From Nemopilema nomurai (Eukaryota > Cnidaria > Scyphozoa > Rhizostomeae > Rhizostomatidae): 64,000 nt of DNA. Location: assembly GCA_003864495.1 (NCBI GenBank), contig ML133436.1:1531756-1595755 (forward strand). Reading direction: 5' to 3'. Positions 31,101 through 44,800 of this stretch are shown piece by piece. A program made the translations under genes and the position numbers. Under the pieces are notes generated by a model. That model was not told the origin of the DNA, searched no databases, and was given only the letters and a program-made list of their open reading frames with translations. The stretch's first letter is position 1. Each line of letters begins with the position of its first letter.

Positions 31101-34100
31101 GATTGTCTTACCAGTTAGAAGGGACAGCTGGTCAACAAAATCTTCAACACAAGCAGGAACTTTCATGCTGCTCTCAATATCATTGTACCTTGAGACGAAT
31201 GCTTCATTTTCTGAAAGAAGATGGTTTATTGCATCGATGGCACCTAGAAGAAAGATCATTAGCTGTAAATTACTCAAATGCTGTCTGCAAATGTGAAACA
31301 ATTTTAGCACTTTCTTCAAAGTTTGAGAATGAATTTGAAAATACTTTTGCGTGGAGAAATCATCAATACGTACAGCTCCTTTCTAGCTCAATCCAGTGGT
31401 CCAAGTAGGGTTGTTGAAGCAAAACCGATGTACATCCTGGCAACTTGCTTGGATAGTCAAACAACGACCGCAGTTCCTCGTCGAAAAGAATTGTCTCGTC
31501 AATAAGATGAGAGAATAAACTCTCATTTGCAATGACTTGAGGCAGTGTTGTTTTGATTTTCTCCATGCATGTTTCCAACAAAGCTTGTATGAATTCGTGC
31601 TAGAAGCAAAATTGGGTCGAATTACAAATCGCAAAGATATAAAAATATTTTCTCAAGCCGTTGACATGTAAACGGATAAAGCACATTCGATTTAAACGTT
31701 TAAAAAAGATTCCTCAAAACATTAATCAAAAGCCTTACAACTACAATGCGTGGAGGCGGCTCATTGCCAAATGGGAGCAGCTACCAAAGTTTATAGTGAA
31801 TACTTTCAAAGAAAGCATGTTCTTGAGTCTACTGCTTAAAATATTTGAATCCAACGACACAAAAAGGCATTAATGATTCAATCGCTATGGGTGCATAAAT
31901 AACATTCTCATTTGCATTCCAATGAAATAAATTCAAAAATAAGGAAATCGAATTTTCAAACGAGAATATAAAATCGAATATATGATTCATTGCTTCCCTA
32001 CTTGCACATAGTGGTTGTGATATCCAGTACCATCAATAATTGGCTGAATAAAACTTTCCAAAAACGAAGAATGGTCTCTTATCCAATTCAAAATTTGTGT
32101 GAAATACCATTCAGGCTAGAAATGGAGGAATGGAAACAATAAAAGGTAATTTAACATATACCCTTCTCAAAGACAATATTTGATAGACAATACAAAAAAT
32201 TAAAGATATATTGAAAAATATATCATGCATGCAGAGAATGAGCGATTAAAAGCTTTCAAATTTTGCCGCAATTCTTTAATTGAAAGACAACAATTTTAAG
32301 ATAACGATTCAATTTAAAGCTTTTATGAGGTTCCTAGAATTAAGTGACAACACAAATAACAAGAATTCTTCTTAAATATTTGGAATTTGAACACAAAACA
32401 GACAATTTATATTTATAATCCAATATTATATTTATAAGTACCTTCTCTAAATTGTTGGTTCGCCTTGATCCATAGAAATGAAAAGCAAATCTCTTCTGAA
32501 GTGGCTTGACAAGAATTTTTGTCAAAATAAGAGTATCAGTCTTGCCCCCACTCTCATAATTCACTTTCCTGTTGTTTGTTAAAGAGCAACTGTTTACTAT
32601 ATCTTTAAGGCCTGCTCTGGGATATAAAGACTTCTTATGAGTCGAGCATTAGTTTCATATGAAGCTCACATATAAACACATATAGTACACACTTTCTTCA
32701 TACTTAAAGGCTTTGTTTTTTATGCTTAATAATTAGCAACTTGAGGCCTAAGTGTACTTTAGAGAACTGTCTCAATAGAACTAAAAAAGGAATGTAGAAG
32801 AGGATACTGGGAGTCCAGCTTGAGAATAAGCTTTGAAACTGCACAAAATTTGGTCATCACATCATCATTATTATCAGAAACTTGTGGTGTGGATATTCCA
32901 GTAGCAAAAGGCCACTTCATTTTGACTAATGCTTCATCCAATTGCCTATTATAAAGAATAAGATGATAATATAATTGAAATAAGCTTTGGTAAAAATTAC
33001 TTGTTTAAACTGTTTAAAATAATCAAAATGAATTGAGGTTATACAATTGGAAGGAAAAGGCCGACTGGCCCCTTACTCTGTGCAAAAAACCAAACCTGAG
33101 CAAATTTGGTAGTTCATGGCTAAAACTTTATTACCTCGTAACTGCAAAGGAATAACATAGATAAGGCAAAACACAATATTGAACAATATTTTCATAGGTT
33201 TGACTAGTATAAATCCTTTATTATTACCTCACTAACAAATCTGAAAGAACTTTAAGCCAATACTCCTGAGAACTGGCAGCATAATCAACTAAATTCTGAC
33301 AGGATGAGCCCTTCAGTCTTCCAGCTATTTCTGCCAGGTTGTAAAAAAACTCTGTTGCAATTTCCAAGTTTCCTGCAATCAGCTCTTTCTTCATTTCAGT
33401 GCTGCAATCATAAGAACTCAGCTTTAAAAACCTTGGAAAGCTATTGAATAGCAAAAGAGCCTCAGATTTACTAACCTGAGAAACTACAATTGTCCTAGTT
33501 CTTGCTGACCAATTATTCAGAAATTAAAAAATAGATTCCACTGTTAATGTCTTACAGAAGACCTTCTGTCAGAAGGCATGTTTGTGAGCATGCTAAATGC
33601 CTACTCCACTTGACCTGTTGACAGCGAAAAAGCATCTGCAGGTAAATGTACACTTATAATATCTTGTTGTTTTTGTGTTAAGATTTGTTTCCACATATCA
33701 TTCTACTTTTTAACAAAAATACAGACAATAATTTGATAAGAAATTGAATGATCCCAAAAATAAGAGCAGAAATAATTGGAATTTATGGTTTTGCATGAGT
33801 GATTAAAAGCTTCTCTGAGTGCTGATGCAATTGCATACATCAAACAATAAGGCCTACTTTAATGTTAAAAAACTGTTACCAACTGATACCCACCTTAAAT
33901 GGCTAATTTGGGTAACCCAACTAAGATAAACTTGCAAACAACTGATTTGTTCAATTTCTTCATTGAGATTTTGAATCTTTATAACAAGTTCTTTGTTTTT
34001 CTTTGAATATTCTTGAATCTTTGCTTTCTCAATACTTGCTTCTTCTAAAAACTTTTCAACTTGTTGTATCTGCTCTTTCCCATCCTCATGGACTTTTTCT

Positions 34101-35051
34101 TTTGTTACTTTCGTATCACTGTTACATATTGAAATCTGGAGACCAAAAGTAAATATAGAGAATATACAAATTGTATCATTTAACCATGTTAGTGAGTGTT
34201 AATGAAAAGTATGCTTTTGTTACTCTGTATGAAACTAAATTAAGAACTAAAGTGAAAGTAAATTGATGAAACAGGCTTATTATTGTTAAAAACTTGAGAA
34301 TGCTATTAGAAAACCACATACAGTCTCAAATAGTGACAAAAAGCCATCATTTCTTCACCATAACAAATTAGACTATACTGAAAAGTCAGAAAGGATGGTA
34401 TTAACATTTCTTTGAGTGCAAACTCTCAAGAATTCTTGATTTATTTTCTTCAAAAAAAGAAATGTACCAGGGTAGTCAATACTTAACTAACCAACTAAAA
34501 CAATATAACAAATCAAATAAAACAATATCGAAAATAACTGGTCGACCGGTCAATTAACGGAGAATAACTAATTAAATAATTAAATGATTAAAGGTAAAAT
34601 ATTTTCGAAGGGAAATAATTCAATAATTAATTTTATATACTACATAGGCACATCATAAAGGAAAATAAAGCAAAACATTAAATATTTACTGATAAAATGT
34701 TTTTAACTAAAAGCACCACTAATTACAAAAGCTGAGTGCTTCAAAAATTTCAGTTGGTGCTCACTTTTCATATGATGAAATGAGCTAACAAAAGGATTAT
34801 TAAAAATAGCTGCAATAAAAAGGCTGAGGGTCAACTATGAATAATAATGGGCAAATTGGCAAAATGATTTTCCTGATGCCAATAAAAAATGCTCAAGAAA
34901 TGCTACAAACTTTTGAAAGCAGTAACTTGCTAAGATCTTCTCTCTCTTTGATTATCTTTTCGATTTCTTTGAGCCTATCGACATCCTCACCAAATTCTTT
35001 ATCTAGAAACTCAACAACTTCATCAGAGAACTCTATTCCTTCGGCAGCCAT
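28160..35051 (-). CDS. RINT1: RINT1, RAD50-interacting protein 1 (NRZ tethering complex subunit)
   Basis: Thirteen exons: 35051-34911, 34135-33894, 33401-33228, 32945-32808, 32568-32442, 32115-32002, 31599-31374, 31243-31112, 30861-30662, 29735-29479, 29100-28920, 28731-28613 and 28364-28160. All phases agree, giving 751 residues (human 792). RINT1 forms the NRZ/Dsl1-type tether with NAG and ZW10 at the ER for Golgi-to-ER traffic, and binds RAD50 in the G2/M checkpoint. The N-terminus has a coiled coil (EQIQQVEKFLEEASIEKAKI). Landmarks aligning to the family: VTQISHLS, MKWPFATG, KPLQKRFAFHFYGSRRTN, PEWYFTQILNWI, FSHLIDETILFDEELRS, FLVDVLADWTERV, ESHFNEGGASQLKFDL and the end RIDWPKT. The donor of exon 4 (CA/GTATCC) is weak and the least certain junction. 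Another in-frame ATG lies at 35075. Confidence 0.95.
30458..30614. repeat. 52-bp minisatellite, 3 copies, in a RINT1 intron
   Basis: Three tandem copies of a 52-bp unit (CTTCACAATAGCAAGAAAC ... CACTTGTTAATGAA), differing at a few bases. The core GTTTTGTTCCACAAAGCACT is nearly the same as GTTTTGTACCACAAAGCACT at the retroelement-related fragment near 45041. Confidence 0.9.
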
Positions 35052-36085
35052 TTTGCGAATGTTGTCGTGTTGCAATGTTTGTTGTTGTAGTTGTGCATGG
35101 GTTCTGGAAAGAATTTCAGGGCAAATGCTACCCCGATACTCACTATATGAAATGTGCAGGGACCCAGGGTAGGCAAATGCTTGCTAAATGAGTTTAAAAC
35201 TCGAGAACACCAGAAGAGCTGCTATCATAGCTCCAACTGCAGAAATTCGGATGAATTTGAAACTGATTTTGAAAATAGAAAGAAATGTGAAACGGAAACG
35301 CACTACCATCCTGTGTTGCTGCAAATTAAAGAAAACCACGGAACAATTGCTAACAGTATTCGAAATGTGTATCATCAATTTCCCATACAAAAAAATTGAT
35401 CGGCTTAAGGAGATAAGATGACTTACAAAGAGACAAAAAATCAATGAAAAATTCATTTGATGATGCCCTTGCGAAAACATTCACAGGCAAAAACTTCTAA
35501 TCATTTACAGGTGTTCATTGAGAATTTTCTCACAATAAATAACTAAACTTCTTTCTCAAAATACGAATCGGGTTTACTTTAAAACGGACAACGAATTTCT
35601 TTGCAATGAGAATACGGTAACAATATTCAATCACATTCCGGAGCATTTGGTGTTACCCCAAGATACCCCCATGTTAGTCGTAAGCTTTGTGCCCCTTTTA
35701 GCCAACTTACTGCATCTCCCTTACATCGAGAAATTGCCCCTTCACTTTAATGCCCCTATTTAATGCCCCCTATCCTTCACTTCTACGTTTCTACGTCATC
35801 ATTATTCTAGGACAAATCTTCCTTATGGGTCTTAATTCCCTTCATTGATAGAGGAACAATTTTCTCGGCGACTACCTATCATATAAGCTGAATAATTTTC
35901 TTGAGGTATCACTAATGAAAAATTATGAAAGGAAGTTTGAAACAGATGTTTATCTTCATTGAGCAAATAACATGCCACTTTTCCACAAGAAATGCCATTT
36001 TTGCATCCACAAGTAATAAATTAGTGCAAGCATCGCTTTCTAAGTTCCACTTGCTGTAGGCTACAATTATTGCAAACAACAGCTG
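35052..36085. other. RINT1 promoter side and TUBGCP6 3' flank
   Basis: About 1 kb between the RINT1 start codon and the TUBGCP6 stop codon, both minus strand. It should hold the RINT1 promoter and the TUBGCP6 3' UTR. No further coding sequence is supported; the short open frames here overlap each other on both strands. Confidence 0.6.
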
Positions 36086-39000
36086 CTAGGCAACAGCGTG
36101 CTCATAAAATCCATTGAAATTGACTTGCAAGAGGAAGTCGTCCAGATGATGCTGGTATCCGCGTCGAATGAGTTTTGAAACCACTGAGAAAAAAATGAGA
36201 AGAGAAAATATATCTACACCCACATAATGAATTTATCTAACTAATTGGGCTACATCATAAGACAATTTTATTTAAAAAGTCATACACTCGTGAACCATTT
36301 AACAGGTTTAAGTTTGAGTTTAGGTTTAAGTAAATCTTTCACAGCTTAACATGCAATTTTAGGTTGAAATTACCGCAAAATGGAGAACCCCCATGTCGAG
36401 GCCCTCCCCCCGTGCAAACACATTAAAAATTTGGAACATAGCACAGAGGTGAATAACGTTTATAACAAGGAAAACTGAGCAAGCAACTTGAGTTAATATG
36501 AAAAACAGGATATGTGGTATTTATAAGAATTTATCTTAATATGAGACAAAATCAAAAGATGCAATTGAAATTAAAGAAAAACAAAACAAAGAAGTAGTTG
36601 GCAAAAAAAGACATCGTAGATCACAAGAAGGTGTAAAAAGTTGATTTGGTTTGACAAATAATGAACTTGGCTAAAAGTTTAAGGCACCTAAACAGAAAAT
36701 ACAGATAATCTCGGTCACTTTCAAAGCAGCACTTACCTTTGAAAAGGAAAGCTGTGTACTCCTTGAACGCTTTGTGAGTGGCACACATCAGGGGAAAGGC
36801 AGGGTGGTTGACATGACCAACTTCGTTCTCCTTCCACTGGGAACTCAGCAGTTGGAAATCGAACTTGAGAATCAGCGAGAAGATATCCGTTATGATTTTT
36901 AGAACAGGTGCGGCATTTTTACTCAGCAAAGATCTAGAAGAAGAAGGGTGCATTGTCCTCCACTTTCACTATGTTGGTAGCGCTATAATCAAGGTACTTT
37001 GAAGGCTGAAAGTATAGCCTCTTTATGAATCGCGGTTATAACCCCAGATTTGGCCCAACTGCATTTCAAGTTGCTCAAGAGAGATATAAAGAATAAGCTG
37101 ATTCTCTTATACGCAAACTAAGACAGGTAGCACAAAAATTGTGATAAGGATACAGAAGAGGAAAATCAATGCTAAACCAGTATCTGTGTTCTTCAGTACT
37201 AACATTAGAACATTGACCATGATACAATCAGGCATGAAATTTCAGCTTCAACTATCCACACAGATACCCTTTATCAAAATTCGTTACGCAGTGAAGAAGC
37301 GACCTGTTTTATTTAGATCCCACTTGGGTGAATATTGCTGGTGGACCAAAGACAGGGGTTGTGTGAAGAGCTACGTCCAGAGCCTAGGACTCGCTGGACA
37401 TAACTGCTTTTCAGGCATTACATTAACATGGCAACTTACCTGAAAATGATTCTGTTAAGATAGCCAACATGGGATTTATGTAGGTCGTCCACATTGTGTA
37501 CCTATTGAAGAACTTCGCTACAGTCTAAAATATCAGGAGCTTATCCTGCTGAAAATCTTGTCAAATGAGAACAAAAGCTACAAAAGAGTGTCTTGCATCC
37601 AGTGGCTCATCTTTATTAGCTGTTGCTTAAAATAAAAACTAGCATTAATGAGTTCCTTATAAACAGGAATTAAAAAGTATATAGTTTGAGAAATGCCTCA
37701 TTGTTTAGATGGTTAAGTGCAATTCATGCCACTGTTAAGATGGCAGTAGCGATGGAACGCAGCAATTGGTACATGCTTTCAATTCCCAGCGAATAACCAG
37801 AGCAAAAATACTCACCGTGCCTTTAAGGTCGTCTTGGAACTCTTGCCAGCTGATATGGATTATCTGGTTAACAAGGTAACGCTCCACATTGTTTACAAAA
37901 TGTTGCATTTCGTGTCTGCATAAGAGAAAAGTCGGGGGGATAAACAGCGTTAATTGGCTAGGTATGTATGTTTGTATGCAACAAAAACTACCTCCGCAAA
38001 CGTGATTTGTAGTATAAAATGAAAACTAAATTTCTCGAAGCAAAACACGTCAAAATACCTGAAAAGCTGCAATTGCCTCAATTGAGGTGAAGCAGCGGTC
38101 TTGCTGTTATGGCCTAGCAAAGAAAGTTAATTTTGACATCAGAAATGAACATGGACGCGTAGCAGGAGTTGACGTCAAAGAGGAAGTTAAGAAATTAATT
38201 GAAAGTAAAGAATAATTAAAAAAACACAAGAAAATTTACCTGCTCGCTTGAGATTTTTCCACACTCTTCGAAGAGCCCAGTTCACCATCTTTAATCGCAA
38301 CAGGAAACTAAAAATCTAAAAAGCATTCGATTAATTGAGATGACAGCCTTGAATTCACAGACGGAGCATCTCAAGAGGGTCACTAAGGGAGCATATAAAG
38401 ACAGATAGTAGGTTGAGAGCGAGGGAAATGTTTGAGATTCTTCAGTCTTACCTTGTTATACTTGATAATGCAATTCTCAGTTATAATGATATTGCATGGC
38501 CAGGGAACCTGCAACATGATTAAAGAAGTTAGCGATAAATATAATCTGGTCTTACAAAGCAAAAGTTAACTAAATAACGATAGCCTTTTAAACAATCCTG
38601 TTGGCAAAACTAAGTTGTTGGTGAAATTTGTGATCTTCCGGAGAATGAAGGTGTTAATGATGACTTAAGAAGAAACAACATTTAAGCACTTACCTTGTAT
38701 CTCAGCTGCAAAAAATCCAGTGAAGCGATATCTGCAATAAATTAATCCATATTAAAAAGTTTGCATAAACAACACAACATAAATGTGGATTAAAATATCT
38801 TCGCAAGCATCAAAACAAACTAACCTGATAACAGAAAAGCAAGCTCCTTTTCTTCAAGAATATAACATGTAATAATATAAAATAATATATAAAATATAAT
38901 AAAATATAATATATCAACGATATAATGAAATGTAACAATGATATAGTATAATTTAATACAATATAATATAGTATAATATAGCAATGATATAACATAATAT

Positions 39001-41791
39001 AATATACTATACTATAATATAATATGATGTAATACAATTTGATATAATATAATATGATAAAATATAATACAACGATGATATAACAAAATATAAGAATGAT
39101 AAAATATAATATACCAATGATATAATGTAGTATAATGCTAACTCAAGATCATTTAAATCTTACCAGTTGTTCTGATGACGTCAGGAATCCACTTCAGTGC
39201 AAATGTTAGTTGACTCGCCGACTCGACTTTGTCAGCAAAAACTGAGAACTGCATGGCCTTGTTTATCATGTTGTTCAATATGGTTGGTCGGCAGAATTCT
39301 TTTGGGGTCACGCTCGAAAACGCCTGAAAAAGTATTGGTAAACAGTGAGATAGATTTGCATTTGACAAGGCTTCTTTTTTCATAGGCTGTTAAAGCTACC
39401 TCTTTCTCAAAGCATTTAGAAACTATCCAGGTGATTTTGGAGGGCATGATATTGTAGAGGCTCCACAATTTTCATCCTTAAAACAGAGAAATAAACCCTA
39501 TTTTCAAATGGTCAATTTCAAATAAAAACTAACGTCTTCAGACATATCGAAAATTAAAAGATCTTACCTTTCTAAATATTTCGTTGCAAAGGCTATGTCC
39601 AAACTCTCCATCTTCCAACAATAAAAATTTTCTAAACGCATCGAAATGAAGACCAATCCGAAGTGTTTCTGTAAAGTATTCAACAGCTGCTGTTTGCACT
39701 AGCCTCATCCTAAGAAAAAATTAATGTAGACAGCGCCCAGGGGGAGGGGGGAGTGGTTACTTGTCACACAGACATACGGGGAGGTCAGTCCGATATTTTT
39801 CGGTGAACTGCTTACTCAAATTTATAATTTTGTTAAATATTCATCAGAAGTACATTTTGGGTCCTGCAAAAACAACAGATACAATTCTGATATTTCTAGG
39901 TATAAAATTTAGAAGCACTGATATTTTTGGATTCTTGTGAGATTTCAATACCTGAATCAAATGTATTGTTTATCGGCTGAAGCTTTTTACGCATCACAAG
40001 TCATGTCTCCATACTCTTTGGAAGATTTAATGCTACTTTTGCTGCTATTTTGGGTCATTTGAACATAAGCTGATATCTTTGGACTTATATGTGCTGAGTG
40101 CCCTTGCTGGGAGACAGCAGATGACGACAAAGCAAATAATTTTCAAAGGACACCTCCAAGTAATATAACCAACTTACTGTGCATAGACTGGGCCGATTAT
40201 TGAACGATCTATGATCATCTCAAGGGAGAGATGATCTATGACGTCATCAGTGCTTAATGCATCCACTGCTTCATTTGTAGTGACGTCACTTGTTAACTTA
40301 TCGAAGAGTGAAAGCATGGGTGGATCGTCTGAAAGTACAAAACAGAGCAATTTAGCACTTGAAAAAGGATAAAAGGGAAAAATCAAAATAAACAGCAAAG
40401 TATGTCAGTGACATATTTTTCTGTGGCTTTTGAACAGAAAATTTTTTAAAAGCATATATTTAAAAAATTCCCTAATAAAGAAATGGTTTTTGCATTACAG
40501 CATAAATTAAGTGCAAAAAGGAATTTAGAAAATCTACTGTAATATTTCTATCAGATTTACTGGTCGAGAAAGAGTTTACTCAAACGAAGAAAAGCTGTAA
40601 TGTCGCAAGATTTCTTACTCATTGCCTTGAAATCTGTTGGTAAAGGCTCGACTTCTAAATCCAAGAATATTTCATTGTCTGTGAAGCTCTCAATTTTGTT
40701 CTCTTCGTCTATAAATTGAAAAAAAAACAAAAAGAATGAACAAAATTGTTGCAAGAAAAATAAACCAAGAAAAGTACTAATATATTATGAATAAGTTTCC
40801 TTCTTCACGTTCGAAAAGTACGTAAAAATCAGCATTAATTATCTGTCTGCAAAACAAATCAGCATGGACACAGAAAGTCTGTCAAGCAAACTATATGAAA
40901 ATATCTGTGCTTACCATTGGTCGCGTTATCTTCATCAAAATAAAGAATTTTCTTCGCTCTTGAAACAGGCTCTTGCCCTCTCGTTGATTTCCAGACGTCT
41001 TCTTCTGCCGGATCATTGTTCGAATCCGGATACAACAATTCCTTCATTTCAGTTTTTTCCTGTATTGCAGCAGCTTTCTCAATATCCCAAAGCCTTCTGC
41101 TGGGCTTGTTCACAACGTCAAACTGCATTTTCCCACTGCCGTAAAGAAGCTTCTTGGCTTCATCTCCTTCTTGGCCGGATTTAGTTTCCGCGCTTGAGTT
41201 ATCGTCCTGTTTAACTAAATCTTGGTCAGAGCTAGCAATCCCGGGCTCGGATTGTTTTTGTTGCGACTCTTCAATAGAATCCACATTAATTCTTGTCTTG
41301 TTCCCATCCAAACTGTCGTCGTCTTGCCTTATCATGTGTTCGACTGCTTCTCCACTTGAAGGCAACACCTCAATACTATCGGGTCCCTCTTTAGAAACAC
41401 CACCACGAAAAACAGAGTGTTCTTCTAAGGCTGTCGGACCTGCAAGAGCATCTCCTTCATCCGGCCTATCTTCCACAGTTTCCACTGGAACAGCAAGCTT
41501 TTGTTCTTCCTGCAACGCTAGTTCTTCATTCTTAAGAAATTCCTTTCTCTTCTGGTGAAGCTCCAATCGTCGTAGACCCCACAGAGCTCTGCTTTCTCTC
41601 TCAATCGCCTTGTTTGATAATTCTTCATAATAAGCTAACATCTGCTCTCTAATAAAAAATATGTCAGGAGAAAATATTAGAAAATCTTATTTAGGAATAA
41701 TTTGCTTATGTGTTTGCTCATTTCAGCTAAAGACCATTTTTGTAAAAACCACTACCAACATTATTGAAAGTTTATTTTAATCACTTATCAT

Positions 41792-41824
<33 letters not shown>

Positions 41825-44800
41825 GAATTACCTTTCAATTATTACTTTATTACTTTATTGATAAGTTTGTCACAAAAAAGAGTTACCTTGCTTTTCTTGT
41901 TTCTTCGTCCTTTTCCGATTCCACCGCCACAAGATTTTCCATAAACTCTTTGTCTTCTTTCAACTTGATCTCCTTCTCCCTCTTTCTCTTCTGTGACAAA
42001 AGATAAAATGCTTCATTAAAATCCTTGAGAAAAGAAGCTTGTTCTATAACAATCTCTACAACCTAAGCATAAATTACATCGGGTCATCAACAAGAATAGA
42101 AAAGCTTAGAACTTTGTCTGAGCAAAATTAGCAAAACAGGTTTCTTCACAAAATCGGAAGTATGTCTTACTAAAATAAAACTGTTACCTCCAAAGCATCT
42201 TCCATTTGTTTCTTTAGTCTTTGCAACTCTTCCAGTTTCTTTTGCTGGATTGACTCTTTCACTTTTCGTTCGATATCTGTTAGAAAATTTGAGACTCGTT
42301 TCTCATAGCAAATGTTTCAAAAGATCTAAGGTACAAAAGTTGAAGAGCGCTACTAATTCAAAAAGGAAAACGTGGAAAAAGAAATACCATTTATTCTTTT
42401 CATGCTTTGAAGTATTCTTCTTTTCTCTTCTTCGTGTTCCTCCTTCTTTTTTATGAGAAGTTCATCCATCTAACGAAAGAACTCATCTAACTTGAAGCCT
42501 TCGTAAACATTTGGTGTTCTACAGATTACAGGCATTTTCTGCAGTTACATTTTAAGCCAACAACCGAGATTAAAAGTGCATAGCTTAAACAAATTTTGAA
42601 TTTGAAAGCACACTGGCTTGTAATTAATCATCACTAAATGCCAAGGTGGATACAGCTCTTGAAGAAGACACTTCACAAAGTTTAAAGAGAGTTCGTTACC
42701 GATCGTCTTTACTCGAAACACGTCAACACATTCAAGTAAACAAATAACATGCAGCCTGCATAGTACACAAAATAATTCATCGTCATACTGTCATTCATCA
42801 TACTGTCATTTATCATAGCTAGTAAGCATGAACGAATCATGTGCCGTGAATGGAGACTGACCGCAGCTTTTTTGCTCTGTAGCTGCTCAGCCTTGGCTTG
42901 TTTGACTCTGGTGACGTAAGCAGTGTTGACTTCCTGCAACCTTTCCAGGTCGTATGTCGATAGCCAAATTCCTATTGATGGCCGTTGCAGATCTTGGAGC
43001 AAATAATGCTGTCAAACAAAAGACAACTAATAATATATACTGAAATACGTCACCCATTCCCATCTCTCTCAACGATATTGCATATGGTTTAAAGCATCTG
43101 ATTAACTTTGTCATTAACTTCATATTGATTACCCATTCACTTAGGGCATTTTGAGACCATTTCATACAAGGCATCGTATCCATTACTACAAACTATCTAT
43201 ATGCTCATTTGACTAGGCCATTTAAGTTCTAAACAACATAAAAGCCAAAATGGGGTTCGCTTTAATAAGGAGCTGCATTACTATGTTAAATATAAGCAAC
43301 AAAATAAATTCTCAACAACAATTAAACCCGTCACTGGCAAAGCAAAATAGAAGTGTGTCGAGAAAGCGGTGGATGCAAAAATTCATTAGCCATTTCCTCA
43401 CTGAACATATAGTGTTCTTTTTACCAGTCCTATCTGTTAGACGTGCCAATAAACTACTAAATAAAACATCAGCAATCCAAACCTTTTGATTGGTCAGTTT
43501 AAGCAAGTTTATAGCCTTGCCACAAGCGTGGATCTGGTCGATGAAATCACTGGAAAACATTTCAAAGTCTTTTCTACAGGGCTTCAAAACGTAACCATGA
43601 GACCAATAATGCTTATCTGAAAGAAACAGAGATCAAAGCTGAATCCTGTTGTTAAATCAAAGCTGAATCGCATGGTACACCAAATTAGAAAAGGGTATAA
43701 TGGCTTTTCTTGTGAAATCAGCTGACACTATGGCTGTATCAACTCTTAATCGTTGCAGTTTATAGCCTGATTGTCAATTTATAAAGTACTGTACCTATTA
43801 ACTTGGTTTAGCCACTGTCCAGGAAAAAGTATTCAATCAAGCCCACAGCCCTAGCAAGCCTATTATCTTTGTGTTTCTATAATAAAATTTAAAAAAACAT
43901 ACCCCGGTAGCACAAATATTGATCATCGACATCAAGAAGAAACTCGTTATAGGGATCGCGACAGATGCCATCGAATATCCAGTTCGTGATGTACCTAAAT
44001 AGAAAAAGCATAAATTTCTTTACTTTCATAATGACAATCAATTTCCTTATTACTGGCATCTCAAAAATTAGATTTTTGATCGTCGATTTGTAAGCAGCAA
44101 GCAAGAATTAGGATTGCTTTTAATTTCCAAATATATGGAAATGCATTGACAGCAGTATCTTGTGAATGTAATTAATGACAGTCTAGTTATCTTTTAGTAA
44201 GATTAACAGTTTCACGCGTTTACATTGAATGTTCACCCAAAAATACGGAAAAATCTCACAAAGTTATGAATGTATCCATATGGGAATATAAATGTCATGA
44301 ACGCACTATAGGAAAATCATTTAATTCATTAATAATTGTCGTAAACATCACAAAACCCGTTGAATATCAAAAGGAAACAGCAGAGACTTCCTTTCTATGT
44401 ACATTATGAAAATCCATAACATACGAAATAATATTCACATGTGCAAGGTGAAAGGGGGAAAGGCACATTCTCGTAAGATTGCTATCGTGAATGAAGCCTA
44501 CATTCTTGCAGGTAATATCCGATAAAACACAAAGTTGAGTGGAAAAAGAAAAACATGAGTAGTAAAAAAATACAAAATAGTTCGCAGATAAAAGCTGCCA
44601 AGTGTTTAAAGGAGAATAATGTGGTACATATCTAACAAAATTGGTGGTTGAAAGCTTGGCCTACAACATAAATTAGCTAGCTACATGTGGGGAGATAAGC
44701 TGAGTCTCAATTCACCTTAGGAAAGGCAAACTAGTGTCTTTATATAGATGCAGCAGCATGGAATAGTGCCTTGTTGTCTTGTTTTTGGTGCACAAGTCGT

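Noticed and set aside
38810..39037. ORF of mostly Tyr/Ile/Leu
   Set aside because: Produced by the AT-rich satellite, not by coding sequence.
40864..41558. Long plus-strand ORFs across the TUBGCP6 central exon
   Set aside because: Shadow frames of a 260-codon minus-strand exon, with no splice context of their own.
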